In this document: piece by piece, positions 54,646 through 63,369 of the stretch
Layout of the letters: each line of letters starts with the position of its first letter
Position numbering within the stretch: position 1 is the first letter of the stretch
NCBI RefSeq assembly: GCF_011769525.1
Contig: NZ_CP050440.1
Span: 1,737,501-1,801,500 of the forward strand
Direction of reading: 5' to 3'
Origin: Tolypothrix sp. PCC 7910
GTDB lineage: Bacteria > Cyanobacteriota > Cyanobacteriia > Cyanobacteriales > Nostocaceae
Length of the DNA stretch: 64,000 nt
Translations under genes and position numbers: made by a program
Notes under the pieces: model-generated
What the model was told of the DNA's origin: nothing
The model's database searches: none
The model's input: only the letters and a program-made list of their open reading frames with translations

Positions 54646-55470
54646 ATGAAAATCAAGCCCTTCCTGAATAAAACTCTACTAAGCAAAGCCCAATTTATGT
54701 GGAGAATCTTAGTAGTTTCGACTCTGTCTGTGCTGCTTTTTGCTGCAACACCTGTATTGGCGTTAGGTTATGATAGCACACTAAATACTTATGTATCTAA
54801 CACTAAGCTAGAGTTAGCAACCATTCTAACATCAATTAAAAACTTACCAAATCCGTCTTATGAAAATGGTAAAACGGCACTGGTTGACATAGATACAAAA
54901 TTACAACAAATTCAAAGCAATGCTGCTAAAAATATCACAGATTTCGAGAAGTTAAGAGATGAAGGACAGCAAAAATCTAATCAACTTCTAGATGAGATTA
55001 ATAAGCTATATACCTCTCAACAAGCGTTAGAGAAGCAAGTGCAGAGAAATGAAGTGGAATTCAAGCAAAAGCAAACTGAGCTAGAGCGCATTCAAAGGGC
55101 AGCAAAAATGCTGGGAACGCAAGTAGATAGTTACTTTCTCCAAGGACTTGATAGCTTTAAGACGTATGTAGAAAAAAATCGCTCAGATCTATCATTGAGC
55201 CAGTCTCGGCTACAGTCATTAAAAGACAGTAGAGAAAAGTTAGAGCAAGATAATCAGAGGCTATCTGAGGGGATAGTATTAGCCGACAAAATATCCAAAT
55301 TGTCTACAAACCTCAAAGCTCGTGTCAACGATGCAAACCATAAATCTAGCAATATCATAGCTTATGCGGAAGAATTAGAGTCTTTTAGCGATCAATACAT
55401 ACTGAGTGAAATCAGCGAGCTAGAGCAATTTATTACCGATTTAACTAATAATATTCCCTTGGCGAGCTAG
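54646..55470 (+). CDS. Secreted helical paralog 4 of the array
   Basis: This 274-aa protein has the same signal-peptide geometry (VLA at 37-39), but the mature chain begins LGYDSTLNTYVSNTKLELA. The middle is a strong coiled coil (QQALEKQVQRNEVEFKQKQ). The end is ELESFSDQYILSEISELEQF. Only 45 bases separate it from paralog 3, and it lacks a hairpin in front, so the two are probably co-transcribed. Confidence 0.8.
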   Translation: MKIKPFLNKTLLSKAQFMWRILVVSTLSVLLFAATPVLALGYDSTLNTYVSNTKLELATILTSIKNLPNPSYENGKTALVDIDTKLQQIQSNAAKNITDFEKLRDEGQQKSNQLLDEINKLYTSQQALEKQVQRNEVEFKQKQTELERIQRAAKMLGTQVDSYFLQGLDSFKTYVEKNRSDLSLSQSRLQSLKDSREKLEQDNQRLSEGIVLADKISKLSTNLKARVNDANHKSSNIIAYAEELESFSDQYILSEISELEQFITDLTNNIPLAS

Positions 55471-55567
55471 AAAAGCTATTCAGGCAAAACCTGACTAATT
55501 TAGTAATTAGTAGATGATGCCAGCTAAGTGTTAACAAATTAATCCATACATTACCGGAGTCAATCAA

Positions 55568-56914
55568 ATGAGCGAAATTACAATAGTTAACAACAACTCA
55601 ACACCAGGTGCGATCGCACTTTCGATTAACGGTAAACAAGAAATATATTCTGTGCAAAAGCCTCCAGCAAGCGATAGTCAATTAGTGCTGGAATCTCGCC
55701 AGGATATTTTGGGTAAATTGTCCATTGATTCCTTAGTTTTAAATTTTCAAAATGCTGCAGATTTTATGTTTCTGGCATTCAATGCCTTAGCAGGTACAGA
55801 AGTTTGGTCTAAGGTATCTGGATTGCAGAAGTCACTGCTGGATATTTCTGGTGATTGTATGAACACACTAGATATTTTTGGGCTTCGCGCTCAAGAAGTT
55901 GCTAAAACTTTCATCAAAATCTACGGACTTTTATTGCAAGGTAAAGACAAGTTAGCCATCATCCAATTGAAATATTGTGGAAAGATTGCAGGAGATATGG
56001 CTAATGAATCCGAGAAGTTAGCCAAGCGGATTGCTGAACTTGGTAGTCAGTCCCAGCTTGTTAACGAAGAAGCTATCAATCTTAAGACTCTCACTGAAAA
56101 AGAAAAGTCTCACCTGACTCAAAAACTACATGAGTTTGAAGCCAAGCAGGCAGCAGCTGAAGTACGTCGTAAAGAGCTTGCAGCACAGTTAGATCGGTTA
56201 ACCAAAGAATATTTCGTCAGCGTATCTAAACTTCAGGATGGATGGTTTATAGGTGCTGTAAAAGCTGTTGCTAATGCTTGCGGAATCAGAGTCCGAGATC
56301 CCAAAGAAGAAGCTCTACGGGAAACCCATGCTACCTATAACAGAGAATCGCAAAAGTACAATCAGTTAATCCTGGATAATTTGAATGAACTCAAACAATA
56401 TGCAGCAGAAATTTTGAGAGCGCAAAGTGGTGTTTCTGAGGCTGCAAGAAGCGTTGAAACTTTCCATTATGCGATTCGCGCACTCTCTGCGATCGTATCT
56501 ACATTGACTGACGCAACACTCTTTTGGCGTTCAATCGAGACATACTGTAGGCAACTAGAAAGTTCAAGCTTTTCAAATGCCGTTCATGATTATCAAGGCG
56601 AGTTCTCTCCTGAAGAGCTGATTCAGCAATACTCTAGCCAAGAGTTTATGCTGCTATTTGTGAAAACTTTATCTCAATGGGTAGCGCTAGATAGCGTCTG
56701 TCGGGAATATCTAGTAGCAGCTAAAAATACATACAATAAAGTGTCAAATAACATTATGGCATCACCTTCAATTGCTAAAGCTAAAGAACAAACACCTGTG
56801 TTAGCTAAACAAATTTTCGATGCCATTGACAAGCAGACACAGGCTTTAGAAGTAGCAGATGAAAAAGATAAGAGATGGGGAAATTATGTAGCAATATTTA
56901 ATGGTAAATCTTAA
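55568..56914 (+). CDS. Helical coiled-coil protein, shorter relative of the 603-aa protein
   Basis: This 448-aa protein has no signal peptide. The N-terminal half matches the 603-aa protein (SQLVLESRQDILGKLSIDSL, NAADFMFLAFNALA, VSGLQKSLLD, MANESEKLAKRI), as does the C-terminal part (YAIRALSAIVSTLTDATLFW, then SIETYC and QWVALDSVC). In place of the hydrophobic head it has a shorter WFIGAVKAVANACG (226-239). The pair looks like two components of one assembly, as in binary alpha pore-forming toxins; that is inference. A GGAG ribosome site lies upstream. Confidence 0.77.
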   Translation: MSEITIVNNNSTPGAIALSINGKQEIYSVQKPPASDSQLVLESRQDILGKLSIDSLVLNFQNAADFMFLAFNALAGTEVWSKVSGLQKSLLDISGDCMNTLDIFGLRAQEVAKTFIKIYGLLLQGKDKLAIIQLKYCGKIAGDMANESEKLAKRIAELGSQSQLVNEEAINLKTLTEKEKSHLTQKLHEFEAKQAAAEVRRKELAAQLDRLTKEYFVSVSKLQDGWFIGAVKAVANACGIRVRDPKEEALRETHATYNRESQKYNQLILDNLNELKQYAAEILRAQSGVSEAARSVETFHYAIRALSAIVSTLTDATLFWRSIETYCRQLESSSFSNAVHDYQGEFSPEELIQQYSSQEFMLLFVKTLSQWVALDSVCREYLVAAKNTYNKVSNNIMASPSIAKAKEQTPVLAKQIFDAIDKQTQALEVADEKDKRWGNYVAIFNGKS

Positions 56915-56916
56915 GT

Positions 56917-57095
56917 ATAAGTAACTCGGTGGAAATAAACCAAACTATGTTAAGAAACTTAAATAGGCTTGAAATCCTTACCAATGTCGCCACTTGCTTC
57001 AAGCCGGGGAACCCGTCCAACGCAGTGGCTCACCAATGACCAAGGACAAATGACAGCCTCAGCCAGTTATCTTTAGTTTCGCCGACCTACTTAGT
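56917..57095 (-). repeat. Dispersed repeat, copy B, with a 46-bp insert
   Basis: This is the inverse-oriented match to 29091-29230. Where copy A has TCATTGG heptamers, this copy carries an insert (56986-57031) bounded by GCCACT and AGTGGC. It starts three bases after the 448-aa gene stop and ends 30 bases before the paralog remnant. Confidence 0.85.
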
Positions 57096-57125
57096 GCTTC
57101 CCAATCTAGTGAAGTACATTTTTAA

Positions 57126-57278
57126 GCAGATGCACTGAGTTCTTTTAGTGACCCAGATATTCTCAAAGAGATCAGCGAATTGGCTCAATTTGTAGCAGAC
57201 TTCAGTAATAACATCTCTCTTGAGAGCTCAGCCTACACACTAATTCCTACAATCAATTTTCGCAGTCCGGTAGGATAG
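57126..57278 (+). pseudogene. Remnant C-terminus of a fifth secreted paralog
   Basis: The frame reads ADALSSFSDPDILKEISEL, then AQFVADFSNNISLESSA, the unmistakable C-terminal signature of the 52-55 kb paralogs (ADALESFSDPDI...ELDKFIADLTNNL). A TAA stop stands directly upstream, and there is no start, signal peptide or N-terminal part. The frame runs 14 residues past the usual family end to a TAG. Copy B of the dispersed repeat lies just upstream. Confidence 0.85.
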
Positions 57279-57306
57279 GCTTAGGCTAACTCATATATTA
57301 GAAATT

Positions 57307-57993
57307 ATGGTGAAAATCCCTCCCCACCATTGGACAATTCCCTTTTTGGAAAATGGCGACAAACTCACCCGTTATGAATTTGAGCGTCGCTACAACGCCA
57401 TGCCCAATTTGAAAAAAGCCGAATTAATTGAGGGAATTGTCTATATTATGCCTGCTGCTTTGCGTTTTAGAAGTCATGGTCAACCTCATGGCTGGATTCT
57501 TACATGGCTTGGTACTTATGAAGCAGCTACGCCTGGTGTAGCTTTGGGGGTTGAACCAACTGTACGCCTAGACTTAGATAATGAACCTCAACCAGATGTA
57601 GTTCTGCTGATCAATCCAGAAGCAGGAGGCCAAGCACGACTAAGTGAAGATGATTATATTGAAGGCGCGCCAGAGTTAATTGTCGAAATTGCTGCTAGTA
57701 GTGCAGCTATTGACCTTCATGCTAAAAAACAAGCTTATCGCCGCAATGGTGTGCAAGAATATATTGTCTGGCAAGTTCTAGAGCAAAAATTGAGTTGGTT
57801 TTATTTAGAACAGGGTGAGTATCTAGAATTAGTACCTGATGAACGTGGAATTCTGCGAAGTCGAGTCTTCCCTGGATTGTGGTTAGCAGTAGCAGAAGTA
57901 TTAGCGGGGAATATGCAGTCCGTCTTAGCTGTTTTACAAAAAGGCTTGCAATCTGCTGAACACGCAGCATTTATCCAGCAATTAGCATCTTGA
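57307..57993 (+). CDS. Uma2-family (DUF820) putative PD-(D/E)XK endonuclease
   Basis: This 228-aa protein of the family greatly expanded in cyanobacteria has a nuclease core visible as PQPDVVLL (Asp97), ELIVEIAAS (Glu127) and HAKKQAYRRNGVQEYIVW (Lys140 and following). Members are thought to be nucleases, often linked to mobile DNA; none of the neighbouring genes explains its role. The N-terminus (WTIPFLENGDKLTRYEFERRY) is typical. The ATG start is clear. Confidence 0.9.
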   Translation: MVKIPPHHWTIPFLENGDKLTRYEFERRYNAMPNLKKAELIEGIVYIMPAALRFRSHGQPHGWILTWLGTYEAATPGVALGVEPTVRLDLDNEPQPDVVLLINPEAGGQARLSEDDYIEGAPELIVEIAASSAAIDLHAKKQAYRRNGVQEYIVWQVLEQKLSWFYLEQGEYLELVPDERGILRSRVFPGLWLAVAEVLAGNMQSVLAVLQKGLQSAEHAAFIQQLAS

Positions 57994-58300
57994 GTGAGTG
58001 GCAGAGCTAGAAATCAGTTAGCATAGGCAGTTATAGAAATCGGCTTCACTCAATCACATTGGCATACAAGACTACCAAAGCCTCAAACTGTAGCGTAGCA
58101 GACTGTACAGTACGCTATTGTGAATATAGGGCACATTTATGAGTTGTAGCGTAAACTTTTTCAACATAAACACTCATCAATAGTTATAATTTCCTATATG
58201 TTGAAAAAACTCTTAAGATTAGCGTAACAATTACATTAATAGTAAATAATTACGCTTCTCTCACCCCGACTAGCTGACAACCACATTAGGAGGACTATCT
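57994..58300. other. 307-bp upstream region of fba
   Basis: TAGCGTA (58091-58097) pairs with TACGCTA (58111-58117) in a small repeat. The last 100 bases are AT-rich and should contain the fba promoter. A strong TAGGAGGA ribosome site precedes the fba ATG. Confidence 0.55.
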
Positions 58301-59380
58301 ATGGCGCTTGTACCCTTACGGCTGTTGTTGGATCACGCGGCTGAAAACGGTTACGGCATCCCAGCTTTCAACGTTAACAACTTGGAACAAATTCAGGCAA
58401 TCCTGAAGGCTGCTGCTGAGACAGATAGCCCCGTAATTTTACAAGCTTCTCGTGGCGCTCGTAACTATGCAGGAGAAAACTTCCTACGCCATTTGATTTT
58501 AGCGGCGGTAGAAACCTATCCTCATATTCCCATTGTCATGCACCAAGATCATGGTAATGCTCCTTCTACCTGCTACTCAGCAATTAAGAACAACTTCACC
58601 AGCGTCATGATGGACGGTTCGCTGGAAGCTGATGCTAAAACACCTGCAAGCTTCGAGTATAACGTCAATGTTACCCGCGAAGTAGTGAACGTAGCTCATG
58701 CTTTGGGTGTCAGCGTTGAAGGCGAACTAGGTTGCTTAGGTTCTCTAGAAACTGGTGCTGGTGAAGCTGAAGATGGTCACGGTTTTGAAGGTACACTCGA
58801 TCATTCTCAATTATTGACCGACCCCGACCAAGCTGTTGACTTCGTAGAACAAACTCAAGTAGATGCTTTGGCTGTTGCTATCGGTACAAGCCACGGTGCT
58901 TACAAGTTTACCCGCAAGCCAACTGGCGAAATTTTGGCAATCAGCCGCATTGAAGAAATTCACCGCCGTCTGCCTAACACCCACTTGGTAATGCACGGTT
59001 CCTCCTCCGTACCTGAAGATTTAATCGCTTTGATTAACCAGTATGGTGGTGCAATTCCTGAAACCTACGGCGTACCTGTAGAAGAAATTCAAAAAGGTAT
59101 CAAGAGCGGTGTTCGTAAGGTAAACATTGATACCGACAACCGTCTGGCAATTACTGCTGCGGTACGTGAAGCTTTAACAAAGAATCCCAAGGAATTTGAC
59201 CCCCGTCACTTCCTCAAGCCTTCTATTGCTTACATGCAAAAAGTTTGTGCAGAACGCTATCAGCAATTTGGTACCGCTGGTAACGCTAGCAAGATTAAGC
59301 AAATTTCTTTGGAAGATTTCGCTGCTAAGTACGCTAAAGGCGAACTCAAAGTTGTTACCAAAGCAGCTGCTAAAGTCTAA
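58301..59380 (+). CDS. fba: Class II fructose-1,6-bisphosphate aldolase (Calvin cycle subtype)
   Basis: This 359-aa zinc aldolase acts in glycolysis, gluconeogenesis and the Calvin cycle. The zinc-site motif MHQDHGNAP (His81, Asp83, His84), [24 protein letters not shown] and VMHGSSSVP are all intact. The start has an ideal ribosome site. It is monocistronic, with a terminator 80 bases after the stop. Confidence 0.97.
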   Translation: MALVPLRLLLDHAAENGYGIPAFNVNNLEQIQAILKAAAETDSPVILQASRGARNYAGENFLRHLILAAVETYPHIPIVMHQDHGNAPSTCYSAIKNNFTSVMMDGSLEADAKTPASFEYNVNVTREVVNVAHALGVSVEGELGCLGSLETGAGEAEDGHGFEGTLDHSQLLTDPDQAVDFVEQTQVDALAVAIGTSHGAYKFTRKPTGEILAISRIEEIHRRLPNTHLVMHGSSSVPEDLIALINQYGGAIPETYGVPVEEIQKGIKSGVRKVNIDTDNRLAITAAVREALTKNPKEFDPRHFLKPSIAYMQKVCAERYQQFGTAGNASKIKQISLEDFAAKYAKGELKVVTKAAAKV

Positions 59381-59457
59381 TTTGGTTGAACAATCATTAG
59401 GAGCATAGCAGGGCTTTGCTCCTATCAGTCTGGAAATTGTGATTTTAAGAGACATGA

Positions 59458-59487
59458 ACCGGGTAGCGCGAGTTGCCTGGTTTTTTT
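59458..59487 (+). terminator. Rho-independent terminator of fba
   Basis: ACCGGGTAGC (59458-59467) pairs with GTTGCCTGGT (59472-59481), with G-U pairs and a GCGA tetraloop, then seven T residues. A weaker stem, TAGGAGCA with TGCTCCTA, lies at 59398-59424. Confidence 0.85.
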
Positions 59488-59500
59488 ATTTGGGGTTTGG

Positions 59501-59535
59501 TAATTGGTAATGGGTAATTGGTAATTGGTAATTGG
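59501..59535. repeat. Heptamer tandem repeat (TAATTGG)n
   Basis: Five TAATTGG-type units (one is TAATGGG) lie between the convergent fba and hisD genes. Confidence 0.9.
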
Positions 59536-59587
59536 TGTTTGATGTTCGTTATTTTTTCCCCAGTCCCCAGTACCCAATCCCTAGTCC

Positions 59588-60871
59588 CTAATCTCGCAAC
59601 CGTATAGCTACACTACCGCCGTGGGCTGGTAAGCCTTCTGCTTGTGCTAGGGTGACTGCAGCTTGACCGATTTGCTGTAGTGCTTGTTGGTTGCATTCCA
59701 GGTAGGTAATGCGTTTTAAAAAGTCGTAAACGCTTAAGCCGGAGGCAAAACGGGCGGAACGAGAGGTTGGGAGTACATGGTTGGGGCCGCCTAAATAATC
59801 GCCAATGGCTTCTGGTGTATAGCGTCCTAAAAATAGGCTACCAGCACATTTGATTTCGCTAGCTAGTAATTGAGGGTTATCTATGCATAATTCTATGTGT
59901 TCTGGTGCTAGCTGGTTGATGAGGGGAATACTTTCTGCTAAATCATGGACAATAATTACAGCCCCATGCTTTTCCCAACTGGCGCTAGCTACTGATTTGG
60001 TAGCTAGGTGATTTAAAACTTGCTCAACTGCAGCGATCGCATTTTGCGCGAATTCTGCTGAGTCGGTAATTAAAATAGATTGGGCGCTAGGATCATGTTC
60101 TGCTTGCGATAGTAAATCCCAAGCTATCCATTCAGGATTATTTTTATCGTCCGCAACTACCAGAATTTCAGAAGGGCCAGCAATACTGTCAATTCCCACT
60201 GTGCCAAATACTTGGCGTTTGGCTTCGGCAACATAGGCATTACCAGGCCCAACAATTTTATCAACTGGGGCAATAGTTTCTGTACCGTATGCTAGAGCTG
60301 CGATCGCTTGTGCCCCACCAATACCATATATTTCTGTGACACCAGCAATTTTAGCGGCTGCGAGTACAGCGGGATTAATCTCACCGCGCGGCATTGGCAC
60401 TGTCATTACAATGCGATCCACACCAGCAATTTTTGCGGGTAGGGCATTCATTAATACCGAACTGGGATAACTAGCGCGTCCGCCAGGTACATAAATTCCC
60501 ACCTTTGACAGTGCTACCCAATTTAATCCCAGCCTGACACCAACTGTATCGGTATAGCCAATATCTTGGGGCAGTTGTTTTTCGTGAAATGCGGCAATTC
60601 TCTCTGCTGCCAATTCTAAGGCTGCTGTCACATCCTTTGGACATTTGGCTGCAAGTTCGGCAATAAATGTATCACTTAGACGCAAAGACTCAGAATGATA
60701 ATGGTCAAAGCGGCTAGTATAGTCATGCACTGCCGCATCACCACGCACTTTGACATCAGCCAGAATCTCTCTTACTGTCCCGCTAACATCAACAGTTGCT
60801 TCCCGGCGATCGTTTACAAGTGCTTTAAATTGGGTAGAAAAATCTTTGTTGGTTGTTTGAAGTAGCTGCAT
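59588..60871 (-). CDS. hisD: Histidinol dehydrogenase
   Basis: This 427-aa zinc enzyme carries out the last two steps of histidine biosynthesis (L-histidinol to L-histidine, 2 NAD+). Landmarks are YVPGGRASYPSSVLMNA, VGPGNAYVAEAKRQVFG, IAGPSEILV, WDLLSQAEHDP and LAPEHIELC, which include the catalytic Glu-His and zinc ligands. Length is normal. It is isolated from other his genes, as usual in cyanobacteria. Confidence 0.96.
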   Translation of the reverse strand: MQLLQTTNKDFSTQFKALVNDRREATVDVSGTVREILADVKVRGDAAVHDYTSRFDHYHSESLRLSDTFIAELAAKCPKDVTAALELAAERIAAFHEKQLPQDIGYTDTVGVRLGLNWVALSKVGIYVPGGRASYPSSVLMNALPAKIAGVDRIVMTVPMPRGEINPAVLAAAKIAGVTEIYGIGGAQAIAALAYGTETIAPVDKIVGPGNAYVAEAKRQVFGTVGIDSIAGPSEILVVADDKNNPEWIAWDLLSQAEHDPSAQSILITDSAEFAQNAIAAVEQVLNHLATKSVASASWEKHGAVIIVHDLAESIPLINQLAPEHIELCIDNPQLLASEIKCAGSLFLGRYTPEAIGDYLGGPNHVLPTSRSARFASGLSVYDFLKRITYLECNQQALQQIGQAAVTLAQAEGLPAHGGSVAIRLRD

Positions 60872-61013
60872 GGACAGTATCTTAAATGCGCTAAGGTCAA
60901 TAATAAATCGGAGTACGATCTATAGAATTTTACCTTAAAAATTAGGGTAATAATTTCTATCTTCCCAAATCTACCCTTAACTTTCTCAATTTAAATTATC
61001 GAGATTGTGATTT

Positions 61014-61673
61014 TCAGTAAACAGCTTTCCAAGCTTCTACAGTTCGTTTACCTATTTGGCTATCAACAGATTCTCCACTTTCTGATAAAAGCCTAATAGT
61101 TACATTTTGAACTGGTGACTTTTTGAGAGCAGTTGCTAACTCATCAGTGACTTTAAATGTACCGTTGTTTCCTGCTAAACGAAATACCTGTTCGCCTATT
61201 TTGATATAGAGGTTACTAATCTTTAAAGTATTGTTAGAAATCAAACACTCTGGTGCTGCTAGCAGCGCATGATAGTATGAGCGATAGGCGCAATTGCGAG
61301 TACTATAACCTAAAAGCACACGGATAGAATTGCGACTCCACAGGCTAATTACTAAAACCCTAGCATTATTATTTACAAAATTACTCGAGAAATAATTGCG
61401 GTCAAAAATACCGACATAATTTCCTTCAAAAGGGTCTTCAATTTTTACGGGTTTCGACCAAGGTACATCCATATTTGTACCCAAAGCGGCTGATTTAACA
61501 ACTGGTAATTCCGCAGAAGCTTTAGCTAGCTCATGCTTTGTCTGTGCTACTGCTGACTGAGCAGAAATTATGCTTGTTGTAGCTAAATTCAAAGATGCTA
61601 GACTGAATCCTACTATTGCCAGTCTAGTCAAAATCCAAATTTTTTGATTGTTATTATTGGAGTAAATTAGCAT
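61014..61673 (-). CDS. Secreted protein of unknown function (219 aa)
   Basis: The N-terminus has a long signal-type segment (ILTRLAIVGFSLASLNLATT) with probable cleavage after AVA-Q near residue 44. The mature part, with Cys in NCAYRSYYHALLAAPEC, may form a disulfide. No domain is recognised. It appears monocistronic, with an AT-rich upstream region. Confidence 0.7.
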   Translation of the reverse strand: MLIYSNNNNQKIWILTRLAIVGFSLASLNLATTSIISAQSAVAQTKHELAKASAELPVVKSAALGTNMDVPWSKPVKIEDPFEGNYVGIFDRNYFSSNFVNNNARVLVISLWSRNSIRVLLGYSTRNCAYRSYYHALLAAPECLISNNTLKISNLYIKIGEQVFRLAGNNGTFKVTDELATALKKSPVQNVTIRLLSESGESVDSQIGKRTVEAWKAVY

Positions 61674-61733
61674 AACTGAATAAAAAACTTAGATATTAAA
61701 ATTAACCGCTAATTAGAGATGATTTATAAAATA

Positions 61734-61839
61734 GGGTGCGTTACGCTATCGCTAACGCACCGCCGCATGGATGATGCGTTACGGCTAATTATCAATTTCT
61801 TAAGTTCCGAAATTCTTGCACAGCCGTAACACATCCTAC
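61734..61839. repeat. Dispersed TGCGTTACG palindromic repeat, copy 3
   Basis: This lies in the 506-bp gap 61674-62179, which has no gene. GGTGCGTTA (61735-61743) pairs with TAACGCACC (61753-61761). A second arm, GATGCGTTACGGC, faces GCCGTAACACATC, and the element ends CATCCTACC. The rest of the gap is AT-rich. Confidence 0.7.
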
Positions 61840-62179
61840 CTAATATTTACTTGATAGATAGCCTCTTAGTGATGAGTATTTATCCTTTATAGTTATCACC
61901 TTTGTTAGCGGCTAGGTATATTACAAATATAGCTACAATTTTTATGAATGCGACTGTAACAGCATAGCCTAAACTAAACTTTACCTAGTGAAAAAACCTA
62001 GCAGGTTACTTGACTCTTTTCTCAGTGTTCACAAGATAAATTATTTACTTTGAGCTTGATATTTATCTGTAAATAAACTCTTAAATGCATATTTTATTGT
62101 TTAAAAGCTTTATTAATAAGCATAGTAAAACTTAAACTTGAAATTGCATGATAAATCAACAAGAATCAGAGATTTCGCT

Positions 62180-62497
62180 TCAACGCCTCACGTCAAATCC
62201 TCTTAAGCCTTCCGGTTCTTCGTAGTCAACTGCAACATTTTTGACAATAGCTGCTGGAGGGCCGTTATGACACCAACGCACCATCTCTTCTACTACTTCT
62301 CGCACCCCTTCAAAAACTGCTTCCACTCGACTATCGGGAAGATTTCGCACCCAGCCAGTTAATCCCAACTGGCTTGCTGTATCTACTGTAGCGTAGCGAT
62401 AGCCAACGCCTTGGACGCGACCAGAAACGAAAACATGAGCACGGATGAGTTTTGACAGTGGAGTAGAATTTTGCATTGACTGGTCAATGGTTGACAA
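62180..62497 (-). CDS. Acylphosphatase
   Basis: This 105-aa small enzyme hydrolyses acyl-phosphate bonds. The signature VQGVGYR (28-34, catalytic Arg34) and GWVRNLPDSRVEA (48-60, catalytic Asn52) are intact. The first 18 residues are a polar extension; the domain itself is the usual 85-90 residues. Confidence 0.93.
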   Translation of the reverse strand: MSTIDQSMQNSTPLSKLIRAHVFVSGRVQGVGYRYATVDTASQLGLTGWVRNLPDSRVEAVFEGVREVVEEMVRWCHNGPPAAIVKNVAVDYEEPEGLRGFDVRR

Positions 62498-62686
62498 TTT
62501 CTAATCTACCGAATTTTGGCTGATGACTTTATCCCAAAATGTAGACAGGCACAAAATCATCACTAGATTTGGCAGTTTACTGGATTATATAGTGATATAG
62601 TGCTTTGCACTAGGAGTGCGATCGCATTCTTGATTCGCCACAATTACCAATTATTCAACGCGTCAACTTGGAAGTTCAACTCGCTT

Positions 62687-63070
62687 ATGTCTAATTTGCC
62701 ACCACTCAATACAGATACTATTTGGGCAATTCTCAACGAAACCATTGATGATGCAACAGTCAACCAATTGGTATGGCATTACTTAGGTTATCGTTTCAAC
62801 TCATCAACTGGAGAATGGGACAATAGCGAAGTCGCACCAGAATGGCGGGATGAGTACCCACAACCACCAGATTTCATTGACAGTCGCCCTGCCACAGTTA
62901 AATTGACTCGTTCTATACCTAAAGAAAACAAACAAATTCTCAAGGAAAAGTTGGGTTTCAAAGGTTACAAAATTGGTGAATTTGGCCCTCGGCAAACTCG
63001 TAGGGCTACTGCTGCGAATTGGTTATATAGTTATATGAATCCTGTTAGCAGCAACTTAGAGTCAGTTTAA
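62687..63070 (+). CDS. DUF1823 family protein
   Basis: This 127-aa cyanobacterial conserved protein includes DTIWAILNETIDDATVNQLV, WHYLGYRFNSSTGEWDNSEV and GEFGPRQTRRATAANWLYSY. Function is unknown. The frame is open back to 62600, but homology begins at ATG 62687. The gene is followed by repeats. Confidence 0.88.
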   Translation: MSNLPPLNTDTIWAILNETIDDATVNQLVWHYLGYRFNSSTGEWDNSEVAPEWRDEYPQPPDFIDSRPATVKLTRSIPKENKQILKEKLGFKGYKIGEFGPRQTRRATAANWLYSYMNPVSSNLESV

Positions 63071-63071
63071 A

Positions 63072-63160
63072 AAGAGTCAAGGGTCAAGGGTCAAGGGTCA
63101 AAAGTCTGAATTTTGGAAATTTTGAGTACAGACGCGATTGTTAGCGTCTTTTTGACTCTT
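63072..63160. repeat. Nested repeats after the DUF1823 gene
   Basis: AAGAGTCAA (63072-63080) pairs with TTGACTCTT (63152-63160). Inside are three GGGTCAA heptamers (63081-63101) and a decayed copy of the AGACGC...GCGTCT palindrome (63130-63149). A run of T follows the latter, so it may also terminate transcription. Confidence 0.75.
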
Positions 63161-63369
63161 GACTACTTCTGCCAGAAAATATAATTATTGCCTAAATATT
63201 CAAATAATAAATTTAAAACTAATCTTCAATTTAATATGCAATAAATATTCAATTTATTCCCACAGATAGAGGAAATCATGAGTTAATTATTTCCCCTGGG
63301 CGATTGGCTAAATATAGGTGGAGATCAGAAAATACATTTACCAACATTTTCTACTCCTGATGCAATTAT

